Counted from the first letter of the stretch, positions 1-12,034 are shown. The stretch is DNA of 64,000 bases from Tubiluchus corallicola (GCA_030141605.1 JAQGDQ010000350.1:104098-168097), one strand, 5' to 3'. Program-made: numbers and translations. The notes: generated by a model from the sequence alone, not told the origin.

Positions 1-369
1 GCAAAGGATGTTGAAGAAACTTTGCACTAAGTCTGAAAACCAGGCACACTGAATGTAGCAGTGTTTCATACAAAAAGGCTACAGTAATTCTGGGCAGCAT
101 GGTTTTGAGTCCTTTTGTCTGGGAGGTGGGGTGGCAGAAGAATAAAAATATTAATAATTCCTTTGATGCTTTTGGTTTTTATTTGAAAACCAAGATTTCT
201 GTTTCGCCTATTTGCATCGTTTTAACTCTGGAAACTTTATATTGTTCACCATTCAATATTCATTATTAAACATTAGCCTCCTTGTTCATTTCATCGTGTT
301 GTTCACATTATATTTTTATTACAGTTTTTCGAAGCAACAGTGAAGACTAGCTAGAAATGATAAGCTTAC

Positions 370-955
370 CATCAAGCATTATACTGAATGATGCAGGTCG
401 TCTGTCTGGATGCAATGTGAACATTCGCATGAAATCTGTGCCGGTATCCTTTATCATGATATCCGTGAGATCTGGGTTATCGTAAAAATCAAGATGTTCT
501 ATATCCGACTTTCGTGCGGTAATAATATGTATGATCTGTATAGTCTTTAACTTTGAAAAAGCTCTAGGATGCATTTCAGTTAACTTCCAACTGTTTTGCA
601 AAAACAGCCAGTGTACGGTGAAATTTTCTGGAAAATCATCTTCACCGAATTTTTCAATATTAGAGTCATCAATGATTAACCAATTTATTTTTCTTCCCTC
701 AAGTATTTCTGGATACCAACGGGATTCAGCATATTTCGTGATAATCAGACGCGTTATCAAACTAGGTGCACCTCGTATTATGTCATTTATCACAGGTAGA
801 CTAAGTTTAGGCTCTAATTCACTGCCACACCACTGATAACTATCGATAACTGGAACAGTGTAAATTCTAACTTCATAGTAGCTACAATTCATTTCCCAAA
901 TATAAAGCTCACACTTAAAACACAACAAGAGTACACCTAATAGACAAAGAAACAT
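370..955 (-). CDS. First coding exon of a secreted LRR protein (gene LRR-A, partial)
   Basis: This exon reads leftward and the rest of the gene lies beyond the left edge. I chose the ATG at 955-953 because the paralog at 10951 has the same ATG, while upstream reading frames are shifted by one base between the copies. The product starts with a hydrophobic signal peptide (MFLCLLGVLLLCFKC), then a cysteine-containing N-terminal region with a WCG motif near residue 38, then irregular leucine-rich repeats with a conserved HPRAFSKL unit. The exon ends G|GTAAGC at 370 in phase 1, the phase used by every internal exon of the complete paralog. By comparison, the missing exons should carry LRR C-terminal caps (CNCSMxW type) and further LRR units. 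A secreted or extracellular binding role is inferred from the signal peptide and LRRs; ligand and pathway are unknown. Confidence 0.75.
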
Positions 956-1340
956 GTTTTCAAACTTCAAAAAAGGTTTCAGTTCTGTAGCACCTAGCAA
1001 CCATAAGAATCCTCAACTTAGAATTAAAATGAGAAATTTAATATTGTTGTGAAACAATGGTTTATCAGACAATAAAATACTGGATTCTAGGTTGTCATTT
1101 TATTCTGCATAATTGATTGCAAGTTTAGAACTTGCTTGCAACGAATGAGCGGGCCTAACCATAAAGTAAAACCAGATCTAATCTTAAACTGTAAGTCAAT
1201 CTACTCTTTAAAATATAGAAAGGAAACATAATTATTATTTTTTTCAAAAATGACTTACGTGACAGATTAATTACCACACAAGCACAATTTCACGTTTGCA
1301 CCACTAGTTCTTTGCTGCTACATGCATTTCGCCATTCGTT
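370..1340. repeat. Segmental duplication, copy 1 (partner 10366-11308)
   Basis: The first LRR exon and roughly 380 bases of its 5' flank closely match 10366-11308 by eye, with scattered substitutions and small indels. The similarity runs into the start of interspersed repeat R1 and then stops. The flank therefore probably includes the promoter of both LRR genes, although I see no clear TATA box. Confidence 0.75.
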
Positions 1341-1735
1341 AGTAGGCCTCAGTTCAGATGTGCTAGTTTATGACAAACTGCGCACGTTCAGCAGCTCATG
1401 CGTGAGCAGAATTGTAAATTTGAAATTTGAATTTTTATCTTAAAACTTGCCTAGTTTCAGTGCAACGAACTGAACTTCTTATAATAGCACTGTACTTCAA
1501 CTTTCGTTTTCGCAAACACGTACAACAGCTCAAGGAATATTTTTGCTGTGGAAAATTATGTTTGCACATGATGTCATGAATGGTTGGGCTGGCCCGCGTT
1601 TAATTTTTTAATCTATTATATAATTATCAGCAACGCTTTTGCAGTATTAATTTTTGTAATATGTATTATTTTTATCGGACGAAAATTGGGTAGTATATAA
1701 AAAAATCATCCTGTCTTCCTACAGGAATTTCTTAT
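1140..1735 (+). repeat. Interspersed repeat R1, copy a
   Basis: This copy matches 61615-62225 in the same orientation, and 49510-50085, 51765-52060 and 15585-16045 in reverse. Shared landmarks are 'ccactagttctttgctg', 'catttcgccattcgttag', a 'gctcatgcgtgagca' segment and a terminal 'catcctgtcttcct'. It has no coding capacity, and I could not find clear terminal inverted repeats. It is probably a non-autonomous transposable element of unknown class. Confidence 0.7.
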
Positions 1736-4123
1736 AATAATGCCAATAGAAATGGTGCAGCTGCTACAAAATGCATTTGCACAATTATGTAAAAAAATTC
1801 TAGAAAAAAAATCAATTTTTAGAAAATCGATTTCCATAATTTACTCGTGATAGTATTTGTTATGCTTACATTACGAATGTCAATGTTAAACTTGCAAATT
1901 TCTAACAATATCCTAATTAAGATTAACACAGAAAACAGTCAAACGGGGTCTTTTGTCTTTAAGAATGCATTGGTTACAGTATTAGATTTGACAGAGTGAA
2001 CACTAGTATAAGCAGACATGAATGAACACGTCACGTTGATGCACTAGTTCTACAGGCTCTTCATATTCTGTCCTGTTCGAGTTACAGAACTCGTCAAACG
2101 TTTTTGAATTTAAGAGGGACTTCACAGCGTATAACAGATCCGAACCACCTTTTGGTAGGTTTCGCAATGAGCAGTTTCACCCTACAGGCTTCCACGCTGA
2201 AGAACGAACATGTGCTATAATTACAGTATTAGATGCTAGATGACTCTCTGTTGTAATTAATTTACACATTTGGCTGAATTGCTAAACCACAACTAATGCC
2301 TTCAGAATATTTATGTGTAAAACAAATTTAGAAGTTACTGATTCTGTTAACAGTTCAACAATTTATTATGTCGCTAAAACTATTACTCGTCTTTTTTTAT
2401 TATTGTATTTATGTGTTATGTTATTACGTATTTTAATTCTGCATTTTGTATGTGCATGATCTTATTTAAGAACCTCCTTGTGATTCGTATAAGAATTAAG
2501 AAGAAGAGTCGTTGTCAGACTCGTCTGATAATGGGATACGTTGTCGTAGCAACCACGTGTGTTTATAAAGCATCTCCTCACAAAGTACAGATGTAGCTGC
2601 CCCATCGCTCTGCTGCGTTAACCCTGCTCCCACAGTACATAGTCAAGTATTCAAATAGCGATTAGAATGGTGGCCAAAGCATGTAGATTGAGTGGTATAT
2701 AGATTGAGAAATATTGAAGTAAGTAGGACTCCCACCTATACCACAGGACCTACAGCCAAGCATCATAACAGTTGACGTCGACTTGTAATGAAGGGAATTC
2801 ACATGTAACTTTCCAAAAGGCTTTGGGATTTGTGCTTATTCAACGCAATGCATAATTGAAGATTTGTGACATTCAAGGTGCATAATAAGCAGTGCATTAG
2901 AGTCGTCATACATCAGCACTGCAATGAGGCATTGCAATAAACATGATTTCTTGTTCGTTGAAACAAAATGTCATAATAACACAGAGAAGTGTGGCGTGAA
3001 TCTCACAAATTTGGTTGTCAAAACGGTGCAATTTATTTGGATCAAAAAATATTTCGCATGTAAAATCTTTTGCAAATTACAAAGCATATTTTCAAAAAAT
3101 TCTGCAGACAACTACAAAACTTTAAAAAACAAAAAACTTTACACATATTTGGACAGTCAATGGCAGGATATTTTTTCGAGCCCCTAATAATAGTCAGAAA
3201 CTGACGGTAGACTTTGAGCAAACGATAGTTGTTTCATAGGATATCTCCCATGTTTAATGTCCTTCAAACTTAATTAAAATTTTTATGGCAAAATTTCCTT
3301 TGTAACCATGAATGTAAACTTAATCAATGTTCACATCAATGTGACATTGGAGACACCTAAAATATTCAACTTTGTCCGTTTCAGAGTTTCCTAATGTAAG
3401 GCAATAGTAGTGAGTAGTCTCCTGCATAAACTGTTTTAAAACTTTACTTCCATTTTAGGGCTACGGTGGCAAAACAGCTCAAGATAAATTATCAACAAAA
3501 TGTGAGAGGCAACTGCAATTCGTCCAGCAAGTAAAGGTTAGAAGCAACAGGGTATCAAAGTTGTCCATGGTGCATGCCAGAAATGGTTAAGGAAGTGTTG
3601 CAATTACTGCAACATCAAAAATAAGAAAAAATCGGAGATATTTTTAATCACAATTTTTAATAGGGCTTTAAAGCGCAAGGCGCTTGACTGCAGTTTGATA
3701 TAATAATATGTGCAGCACCGCATCTTTCTTGTGCAATTAGAGTAAATTAAACCACACCAATGTATAGCTGTTTCAAATACAACTGGAAATACTAGGAATT
3801 TTTTAAATAATTACTGACTCTAATTTAAAATATAAGATTTACAAAGACATAAACGAACTGCAACTTGTTTTACTAAGACAAGTATAGAGCTTAGTTCTAG
3901 CACAATACTGAGTAATTCTCTCACATTATCAATTCATTGGACACTATTTAACCATCTGTCCAAGCTAAAGTACAAGCTACATTTGCTGTGAAGCAGCACT
4001 GATTATCTATTAACGAGCAGATTTATTTCTTGTTTTGTTATTGTTTTTTAGTGATTTTTAATACTTTCTACAATATTTTTGTCTTTTATTAATTTAATGT
4101 CTATCATTTAAGAGGAAGCATGT
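1736..4123. other. Intergenic, no gene seen
   Basis: AT-rich spacer between the 3' end of LRR-B and the 5' flank of LRR-A. Reading frames here are short, lack splice context and resemble no family I know. Confidence 0.5.
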
Positions 4124-4129
4124 TTTATT
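4124..4129 (-). terminator. AATAAA polyadenylation signal of LRR-B
   Basis: On the minus strand AATAAA begins only a few bases after the TGA stop at 4136-4134, which implies a very short 3' UTR. I see no better signal immediately downstream. Confidence 0.5.
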
Positions 4130-4133
4130 ACCA

Positions 4134-4366
4134 TCATGGGCTAAACATAAGCCTCTCTGTTGTAAAACTTAACAAAATAGTTGTGAAACATATCTCAGCC
4201 GGTGAACCTCTTGAGATAAAACTTTTCTGTGTCTCTTCACAAAATTCATCCACTGAAATCTCTCTATCTGTATGCTGTATAGGTGGAACTGCACAATCAA
4301 TTGTCGAAAACAGCCATGGCTTTCCTTTTGTCCATTGCATGCTGCAGTTACAAACAAGACTGCTCA
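4134..4366 (-). CDS. LRR-B exon 5: terminal LRR cap and stop
   Basis: The acceptor is TTTTATTTTAG at 4368-4367. The exon encodes VCNCSMQWTKGKPW (cap start) and DEFCEE, then a short tail rich in Ser, Phe and Leu, and stops at 4136-4134. Unlike exons 2-4 it has no LRR block after the cap, as expected of the C-terminal cassette. Intron 4 joins T|TG in frame with exon 4. Confidence 0.65.
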
Positions 4367-7300
4367 CTAAAATAAAATAATTCACCCTGAAAAAAGTTTG
4401 TTTGTACCTGTATGGTAAGACTAGCTTTGTAATGCTTAATAACTGGTATAAAGTTAGGTATTGGTGACAGAACACAGAAAGCCAATTTGCATTGAAAGAG
4501 AACAGAGTAATTTTCCCGATAACTGCTTAAAACATTCCTTGGTTTCCAAGAAATTGCGCACAAGAAAATCTTTATGTGACCAATTTATTTCATTTAAATC
4601 GTAATAAAAACTTGCACTGTTAAGCTTGCTAAACATGTTAGTTATTTAATTTCGATTTTTAAATTTGCTGAGCCATCAGAAAAATTAATGTTAAATTTCG
4701 TGTGTACCTGCTATTTGATATGTAAGCCTATACTTGCCACCATCCGCTTTCTTGAATTATCAGTCACTTTTCTCGGTACAGGACAGAAAAATTTATAAAA
4801 TTTGGGATCAATGTATGAACTGAAAGCTCCTTATTTTGCTACATTTCTCAACTAGAAGGTTTGAGTTGCACATAGCAAAACTGCAGCTTATTGATGGTGA
4901 TTGGATGCAAAACCTAAGCATGCTGAATGATTGCGACATTTATTGGCAAAGTTAGAAAATATAGCAGAAATGTTACGATTATAAAATCAGCATCTGAAAT
5001 GGAGGTTTTTACGTGGGACGTGCAGAAAAAAGCTAAGATTTGTAACGTGTGCAAGCTGGTATAAATGCAAATGCCAAAGTGTTTCATAGACCAAATTTTC
5101 ACATTCTGATTAAACCAGTTTTCACACATAACATAGTGGACAATACTTAAAAGTCTGTGAAAATTTTGAAAATCTTGTATATAATCTTGGTGAAAACTGT
5201 TCAAGTTTATAAAATTGGTTCACTAGCAGTTGTTTTAAAGCGAATCCTAGTAAATTCCAGTCAATTGGTTTTGGTGTAAAGACAAATGATAAATTGAAGT
5301 GTTCAAAATATGAAAATTGACTGTGCAGATTCAGTGAAATTTCCAGGTCTTAACACTGGTTTTAATATCAATTTTAGCGAACATATTTCAAATCTTTGCA
5401 GGCGTACCTCTTGTTAAATTAATGTTTTAAAACGTCTCTTAACTTTACTAAATGTAAACTGTATAAAGGCTTTTTTCCACGCTTTTATATCTTCTGATTT
5501 GAACTATTGTCCACTAGTTTGGTATTTTTGCGGTGCAGCGAACACACAAAAATTGCAAAAATTACAAGAACGTGCTTTAGTTTTGTCTTTAATGATTACT
5601 TTACTGATCATGACAGAATGTTGAAAAAAGCTAAAATTAAAAAGCTTATGGAAAATAGGCAAAGTTTAATAGCATTAGAGGTGTTTAAAATTCTACATAA
5701 ACTCCGTCCAAAAAGCTTATGTAACATTGTTAATCTGAGAGAAAGCTCTTAGCAAATGCAATATGATAACGTCATAAGTATTACCAGAGTAAGCACAGAA
5801 TTAGATGGAAAAAAGTAGTTTTCCGATATTCAGCTTCTAAAATTTGGAATGAAAAGCCCAATAATTTGTGCATAGTCACTAACTATAATGATTTCTTGAG
5901 GCAAACTAACATATGGAGCAGGGACGTATGTGGTGCAGGCAAGCCAAAATAAGGAAAACTCACATGTTATCTCTAGAAGAATATAAGAGTATGATCTATC
6001 CTTGTGCAGAGTTGGCGTGTTCATTTGTGATATATTTGTTCCACTAATGATAATGGTAAAAATGGCATTGTTGTTTGATAAATCCATCTCCATAGATACA
6101 AGCTGCTTACAGTTCCTGATGACAATCTGTTCCACATAATTCATTTTGTAAAATGCTTTAGGGTGTATTGATTTCAACTCTTCATTATCGAACAGTTCAA
6201 TTATTGATGTCACATTTCCATAAATGGCTTCTTCGTCCAATCTTTCAATATCTGTCATTCTTAATGTGAACTGCCGTACTGTCTTCCCATCGAGAAACTT
6301 TCTTGGCAATTCTTTCTCTTTATAATCGATAATTTTTAGAAGGTTTGTGCTCCGGGGCAACGAATGCCAGATATCTACCAACTTGTCCATGAAGAGAACA
6401 CTACCATAGTCACCACATATTATATTACATTTCCTAGTTTGTTGCCAATTTATCCACACATCACATTCAGGTATTGGGAGATCACATACTGGATTGTGCG
6501 TTGTTGATTCAGAAGGTACTTTTGTTGTAGTCAAGACACAGTCCTTTAATGATTCTTTCACTTCATCAATAGAAAATTTAACACAGTACAACTGCCAATC
6601 ACACTGCTTGTAACACTCAACTTTACTTGATTTGTGCCAATGTTCACTTTCAGCCCACTTCAAATAACAATTGCAAAGAAGTCTATTTCCTGTAATACAA
6701 TTAAGTTCCATAACAATAAGTTCTCCACAGAAATTTTATGAGAAACAGTTGGTATCTGGTAATATATTGCAGCAAATAAAAAAAACAACATTTTCATCAC
6801 CATCATCATCATCACTGTGTCATCATCATCATTATTATCATCATCATCATCATCATCATCATCCTCATCATCATCATCATCATCATCATTATTATCCTTA
6901 TAAGTAGACACTGCATACAGCCACCTCTAAGGCTTAACCATAGAAATGAGTTTAATTCTCACAAGATAATAAATTTTACAGATTATGGATTAGTCAATAT
7001 GTGTAATTGGTCAAAAAAGGCGCAATCCTTCTATTTAAATTTTAACTCGGGATCTAGTAGCTTTTAAATTAGCAGTGAGACATGGTACAGTTGTAAATTA
7101 AGAAATTCTTTAAAAAATTCAGTATTGTGGCTACCTTTCAGCTTGAGTTGAATGTTCTTGGAGTCATAATACATGTGTAATTTTGGTTTATCCATGTGCA
7201 TCATTCCAGTTTTTTCAATGTCAATTACACTTAGTTGGCGATTATTAGACAAATCCAAATTTATAGTTTCTAATTTGCGACAGTTTAGAATGATTATATT

Positions 7301-9766
7301 TTCAACAGAGTTTATCCAGTAAAATGCTTTTGGGTCGAGAACAGTTAATTCAGGAAGGCGTTTCAAAATGAGAGCAATCCTAATCGTTCCACCAATTGCT
7401 ATTTTTCCAATTGTTTCTAGTTTTGAATCCGTAATTTCCAAAGTGTCGACAGTTTTTCCTGCAAGAAAACGATCTGGAAGTTCCTTTTCCTGAAAATTAG
7501 CAATATAGACATATCGAGTCCAGTAAGGGAGTTCTTCCACGATTTCTTCCATGTCAATTATGAAAAGTGGATCATAATAACCACAAGCAACAAAACAACC
7601 AGTTAAATTATCAAGATATTCAACAACAATACACTCATGAAGCACGATGCCACAGTCAACCGTTAAACATCCAATGAATTCTCCAATTTGTATTTCTCTT
7701 GTTGTATGATTTACTGGTGGATCCTTACAATCGATAGCTGATTCTTTCCAATCTTGTGCTTTAGTCCACTCCATGCTACAATCACATTGTAAGGGATTTC
7801 CTGTGAATAAATTAATAGCTAATCAAATTTGCTAACAAGTTGATGTTATTGTTTGCTGCCTGACTGACCTATATCTAACGTGTGTGTGATACATGTGTTT
7901 GGGCGTCATGTCATGTGTTCACTGTGGTTGGCCTTATTTCACGCGACATACCCAATTCTGAAACAATACGTATTCAAAATTTGGTGACATTTTTCCATTT
8001 AAAAATACTTAACAAACGGTCGTAGAATATATAACTCATTGAATTCACTGGCACGTATGCAATCAAAAGTCGCTGTCAGTATTTTCATTGAATAATAAAT
8101 AATGAAGTATCTTGGATCAATTATGTCAAAAATGGTACTCGTACTCCAGCCCTGTGGCTAGGTACCATCAATTTCTGTTACTAATGGCAACATCCATGAA
8201 AGTTTTGGATATATGAGAAAAAACTGCTCAACGTAACTCCGAGGCTCTTTTCCGGAAATGTTACAATAATAAACTTTGTATAAAAAACAGCTGTGTAGTC
8301 TTAATGATAAATTGTTAGTAAGATACTATATTGATTATTATTTTTTGTTTTTAGTGATGCTAAATAAAGCTAAAAATATAATGCTAAACTCTCTTATCCC
8401 CCAACTCATTAGTGTATCAACTTTTGGAACATAACACCGACTGTTGGCTATATTTTACAAACTTTACAAAATTGCATATTAGCTCACACAACCTCTTTAT
8501 TGAAAGTAATTAGAGCCATTAATTAATTATGGCCAGTAAAGATCAAAAAAATTGATGAAGAAAAAGCAATTAGTTCTTAAATGCAACCATTAGAACGATT
8601 TAAAACATAGCCTGTATGGATACAAGCCATAGACATAGATATTCCCATGTCAATCAAATTTTTCCAAACTTTATGGTACAGGAGACTATTTTAAAAGAAG
8701 AAAATAATATTCAATTGCAAAAAACCATATTCAATTGATAGCTTTTACAAGTGTTGTGATGCCTGCATGTTGTGTAATTTTTTATGTAAAGTGAATTGCA
8801 TATGGTTTAGTGTCCTTCGTCAATAAACTATTATTTTTATAATTATAATGAGTTCTATTTTTACCTGTAAGTTTGATGATTAGCTGATCAGGAGTACTGC
8901 TTGGATGAAAATTTGGCATATCCATTTGAGTTATGCCAGTTTTGTCTATAGTGAGGATTTGCAAATAGCGACACTTCCGTAAGTCCAAATTTATAGATAT
9001 CAGACGTGGGGCGTCTGAAATTAATATATATTTAACATAACGCTGTAATTCAAATGCTCTTGGGTCAATGTAGTAAAGTTTATCATTGCTTATAATTCTG
9101 ATATTTTTTGCAACTTTTCCACTAATTTCACCAATTCCAACCCACTCTATACTGTTGTATTTCATTTCAAAGGTGTTAATCGTTTTGGATTTTAAAAATC
9201 GAAGTGGTAGTCGTCTTTCTACGTAATTACTGATATACAATGCATCAAAATTGTCAGGAACGGTTTTCTCTATGACATCCAAATTTCCGAAATCAAGTCT
9301 GAAGAACCAACCGCATTGAATCTGGCACGGATCTGTATTCAGAAAACGACACACTGGTAATTCTGGGCCGCACGGCTGTGGTTTTGGTGTGGTCGTAGGA
9401 GGGTTCGTCCATGTAGGGTGGATAATTGTTCTGATTGTTGACTCAGTAGTGGTTGTGGGGCATCCCAAGAATTCGTCAAAATCTGCAAGAGTCATAGGTG
9501 GATTTACTCGTGGAGGGTCCAGGCATTCTATTCTTGAAAACTGCCAATTCACAGCTTTTGTCCACCGCATTGAACAGTTACAAATCATTGGATTTTCTAA
9601 AAGAAATCAGCACAATTTAATGAATATATTCTTATTAATTTGTTTCGTGTTTATTCATAAAATTGTGTAATTTGTAATATAACTGATTGTTGCAAATTTG
9701 TTTGAACCTGTTTTCATGCTTTCGTTTTCTGCAACTTTTTAATTTTGGAAACTTCATTCTACCTTT

Positions 9767-9804
<38 letters not shown>

Positions 9805-10951
9805 CTTTCTCTTACTTTCTCTCTCTCTTTCCCATGTCTCTCTTGCACTCTCTGTCTTTCTCTTTCCCTCTGTCTCACATCCCTCCCCTCCCCCCTCTCT
9901 TACAAACTTCTTAGAGTAATTTTGCTTTAAAAGGGGCTTCCATATATGTATTGCGTTTTAATCTTATCTGTTGTAATTATAAGGACATGATAAGACTCAG
10001 TATTTAACTATACTGGAGGCTGATCTTTATCTACTTTTTCATAAAGTTTGTTTAATTAATTTATATATCTTTTAATTGCTGATTTGTACAGTTTGCCTGC
10101 CGGAATTAGCCTAGCTCATGAGCCCATGCACAGTAAATTTGTTGTCTTCTTTTGCTGTCAGTATTGTGCCAGAAATTGATACAGCCTATTCTGGCACAGT
10201 AACGGTTTCCATGCTGAATCGGGTCAGTACAATTGTGGTGTGCAAGCGGTTTTGGAGCGGTATAGGCCCGATTGCTGATTTTAGCTTGCGTGTACTGGGC
10301 CAATATCGTACATGCAATAATGCTATGTAACTGGCTCATAATATCAATATTTATTGGGAGATTACCATAAAATATTATACTGAATGTTTCTGGTCGTCTG
10401 TCTTTATGCAGTGTGAACATTCGCATGAAATCTGTGCCGGTATCCTTTATCATGACATCTGTGAGATCTGGGTTGTCGGAAAAATCAAGATGTTCTATAT
10501 CCAACTTTCGTGCTTTAATAATATAAATGATCTGTATAGTCTTTAACTTTGAAAAAGCTCTAGGATGCATTTCAGTTAACTTCCAACTGTTTTGCAAATA
10601 CAGCCTGCTTACGGTGAAATTTTCTGGAAAATCATCTTCACCAATTTTTTCAATGTTAGAGTCATCAATGATTAACCAATTTAATTTTCTTCCATCAAGT
10701 ATTTCTGGATACCAACGGGATTCAGCATATTTCGTGATAGTCAGAGTCGTTATCAAACTAGGTGCACCTCGTATTATATCATTTATCACAGGTAGACTAA
10801 GTTTAGGCTCTAATTCACTGCCACACCACTGATAGCTATCGATAACTGGAATAGTGTAAATTCTAACTTCATAGTAGCTACAATTCATTTCCCAAGTATA
10901 AAGCTCACACTTAAAACACAAGAAGAGTACACCTAATAGACAAAGAAACAT
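4134..10951 (-). CDS. Secreted multi-LRR protein, complete five-exon gene (LRR-B)
   Basis: Coding exons in transcript order are 10951-10366, 9596-8865, 7800-7135, 6689-5964 and 4366-4134. They total 2943 nt with no in-frame stop, giving about 980 residues. Every junction is phase 1 and has a GT donor and AG acceptor. The architecture is signal peptide, LRR block, then three cassettes each made of an LRR C-terminal cap (NPxxCNCSMxW-like) plus another LRR block, ending in a final cap. There is no transmembrane segment or GPI-type tail, so the product is probably secreted. Capped LRR domains bind proteins or ligands in adhesion and immunity; which applies here is unknown. The fold recalls the LRR subunit family annotated in crustaceans as oplophorus-luciferin monooxygenase non-catalytic subunit, but this is an impression, not a search result. 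A LINE relic lies in intron 4 and a CAT microsatellite in intron 3. Confidence 0.75.
5220..5900 (+). pseudogene. Degenerate non-LTR retrotransposon (LINE) RT C-terminal fragment
   Basis: Translating across frameshifts and stops gives the series typical of the thumb and post-RT region of CR1/L2/jockey-type LINEs. It includes LGLNTGFNINFSEHISNLC-like text, LNYCP.VWYFCG, ALRFVFNDYF, MLKKAKIKKLMENRQ, ALEVFKILHKLRPK and finally FRYSASKIWNEKPN. The only long open piece is about 5507-5752. It lies in intron 4 of LRR-B on the opposite strand. It is a dead 5'-truncated insertion; assignment to a LINE clade is uncertain. Confidence 0.75.
5964..6689 (-). CDS. LRR-B exon 4: LRR cap and fourth LRR block
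   Basis: The acceptor is ATTACAG and the donor ACAT|GTGAGT; the length is 726 nt, phase 1-1. It opens with NRLLCNCYLKWAESEHW (cap), contains a short Thr/Ser segment, then a CNIICGDYG N-cap and LRR strands with HPKAFYKM and LDLSNNNA. It is the closest in layout to exon 3. A CAT/ATG microsatellite lies about 110 bases upstream of its acceptor. Confidence 0.7.
6798..6893. repeat. CAT/ATG trinucleotide microsatellite
   Basis: About 95 bases of (CAT)n with a few interruptions, in intron 3 of LRR-B. It opens spurious poly-His and poly-Asp frames on the two strands. Confidence 0.9.
7135..7800 (-). CDS. LRR-B exon 3: LRR cap and third LRR block
   Basis: The acceptor is TTCACAG and the donor GAAAG|GTAGCC; the length is 666 nt, phase 1-1. 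It opens with NPLQCDCSMEWTKAQDW (cap), has several cysteines including CFVACGYYD (new N-cap), then LRR strands with a DPKAFYWINS unit and LDLSNNRQL. It has the same layout as exons 2 and 4 but lacks the Thr/Pro linker. Confidence 0.75.
8865..9596 (-). CDS. LRR-B exon 2: LRR cap, Thr/Pro linker, second LRR block
   Basis: The acceptor is CTTTTAG and the donor ACAG|GTAAAA; the length is 732 nt (244 codons). It opens with ENPMICNCSMRWTKAVNW, a classical LRR C-terminal cap start. A threonine/proline-rich stretch follows (around 9360-9450), probably an O-glycosylated spacer unique to this cassette. Next comes a paired-cysteine N-cap (CGPELPVC ... CQIQCGW) and LRR strands with a DPRAF unit. Confidence 0.75.
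9766..9912. repeat. CT-rich microsatellite tract
   Basis: A pure (CT)n run of over 30 bases followed by about 100 bases of C/T-rich sequence, in intron 1 of LRR-B. Confidence 0.9.
10366..10951 (-). CDS. LRR-B exon 1: signal peptide and first LRR block
   Basis: It encodes 195 residues plus one base. It contains the signal peptide MFLCLLGVLFLCFKC, a short N-terminal region with WCG, then LRR strands and the HPRAF unit. The donor is TATG|GTAATC. It is the duplicate of 370-955. An ATG further upstream is in frame here but not in the paralog, so I reject it as the start. Confidence 0.75.
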
Positions 10952-11387
10952 GTTTTCAAACTTCAAAAAAGGTTTCAGTTTGTAGCACCTAGCAACCATA
11001 AGAATCCTCAATTTAGAATTAAAATGAAAAACTTAATATTGTTTTGAAACAATTGTTTATCAGACAATTAAATACTGTACTCTAGGATGTCATTCTATTC
11101 TGCATAATTGATTGCAAGTTTAGAACTTGCTTGCAAAGAATGAGCGAGCCTAACCATAAGGCAAAACCGGACCCAAAATTAAACTGTAGGTCAAAGAAAT
11201 CTAATTTTTAAAATATTGAAAGGAAACGTGCTATTTTTTCGAAAGTGACAAACACAATTTCACGTTCGCGCCACTACTTCTTCTCTGTTACATGCATTTC
11301 ACCATTCGCCTGATTAACTGCCTAACTGTAACACATATGCAATATTAAGTTTATAATATACATGTATGTTGCTCTGTTGTATGCGTT

Positions 11388-11603
11388 TTATTTTGTGCTT
11401 GAACCATTAAGCCACTTATATGTGGTTTCTTTGTTTAGATGTATAATGTTTTTAAGTAGTTTTTCTTTATCTTTTGTAACTTTTGGCCAAAGACTGAATC
11501 CACCCAAAAGGTAATCATGTGGTGGGGTAGGTGCTGTTGGCGCTCTTGCTGCAAACCACTTTCCAGTGGTCATACATGCTTGCATGTATCTTCTGCTCCA
11601 AAT
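11388..11603 (-). CDS. Putative terminal coding exon of an unknown gene
   Basis: A minus-strand frame starts exactly at a good acceptor (CTTTTGCAG|ATTTGG) and runs 71 codons to a TAA that overlaps an AATAAA signal (AAAATAAAAC). The peptide is mixed in composition, with an aromatic/basic start (IWSRRYMQAC), a proline-rich part (APTAPTPPHDY) and a lysine-rich end. I recognise no family. The exon reads in the same direction as LRR-B and ends about 440 bases before that gene's start. I found no clear upstream exon, so this could also be a chance open frame. Confidence 0.35.
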   Translation of the reverse strand: MWSRRYMQACMTTGKWFAARAPTAPTPPHDYLLGGFSLWPKVTKDKEKLLKNIIHLNKETTYKWLNGSSTK

Positions 11604-11999
11604 CTGCAAAAGACATTGTAAAACGTCGGAGAGAAACTACCACATAGATTCCTAGGTGCGCCCCGTTTAATTCTATGATGGAAAGCCGTGCAGTAATATA
11701 TAATAATCTTAATAAAACGTGACTATGCTCAACAGGTTACTGAACACTTTATAATCATGATCACAGTTTTTCTTAGTTCTCGCTCCATTTAATCTTTCAT
11801 TCACTACTCCCCCCACTTTTATGTATATATTATCATTATTCATTATTTCAATTATTAATCATTCTTTTTTAAGATTTCCACGTACAGTTTGGCCTGCCAA
11901 GCTATGCTTTTAGGCTCAAACTGTATGCATCAAAATTATTCTGTAATGAAATTTGCACATGTATATGCTGCATTTTGTAATTTCTCGATAATACTGCAT

Positions 12000-12034
12000 T
12001 TATTTATATTTATATTTATATTTATATTTACCTA
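12000..12034. repeat. TTTATA microsatellite
   Basis: Several tandem TTTATA units inside AT-rich spacer. The surrounding 11.7-12.8 kb holds nothing else I can name. Confidence 0.7.

Noticed and set aside
6671-6911. Poly-His and poly-Asp frames
   Set aside because: Both come from the CAT microsatellite inside an intron.
10106-10365. C-terminal extension of LRR-B exon 1 past 10366
   Set aside because: A phase 1 donor occurs at 10365 at the same point as in the paralog, and the extended peptide loses LRR character.
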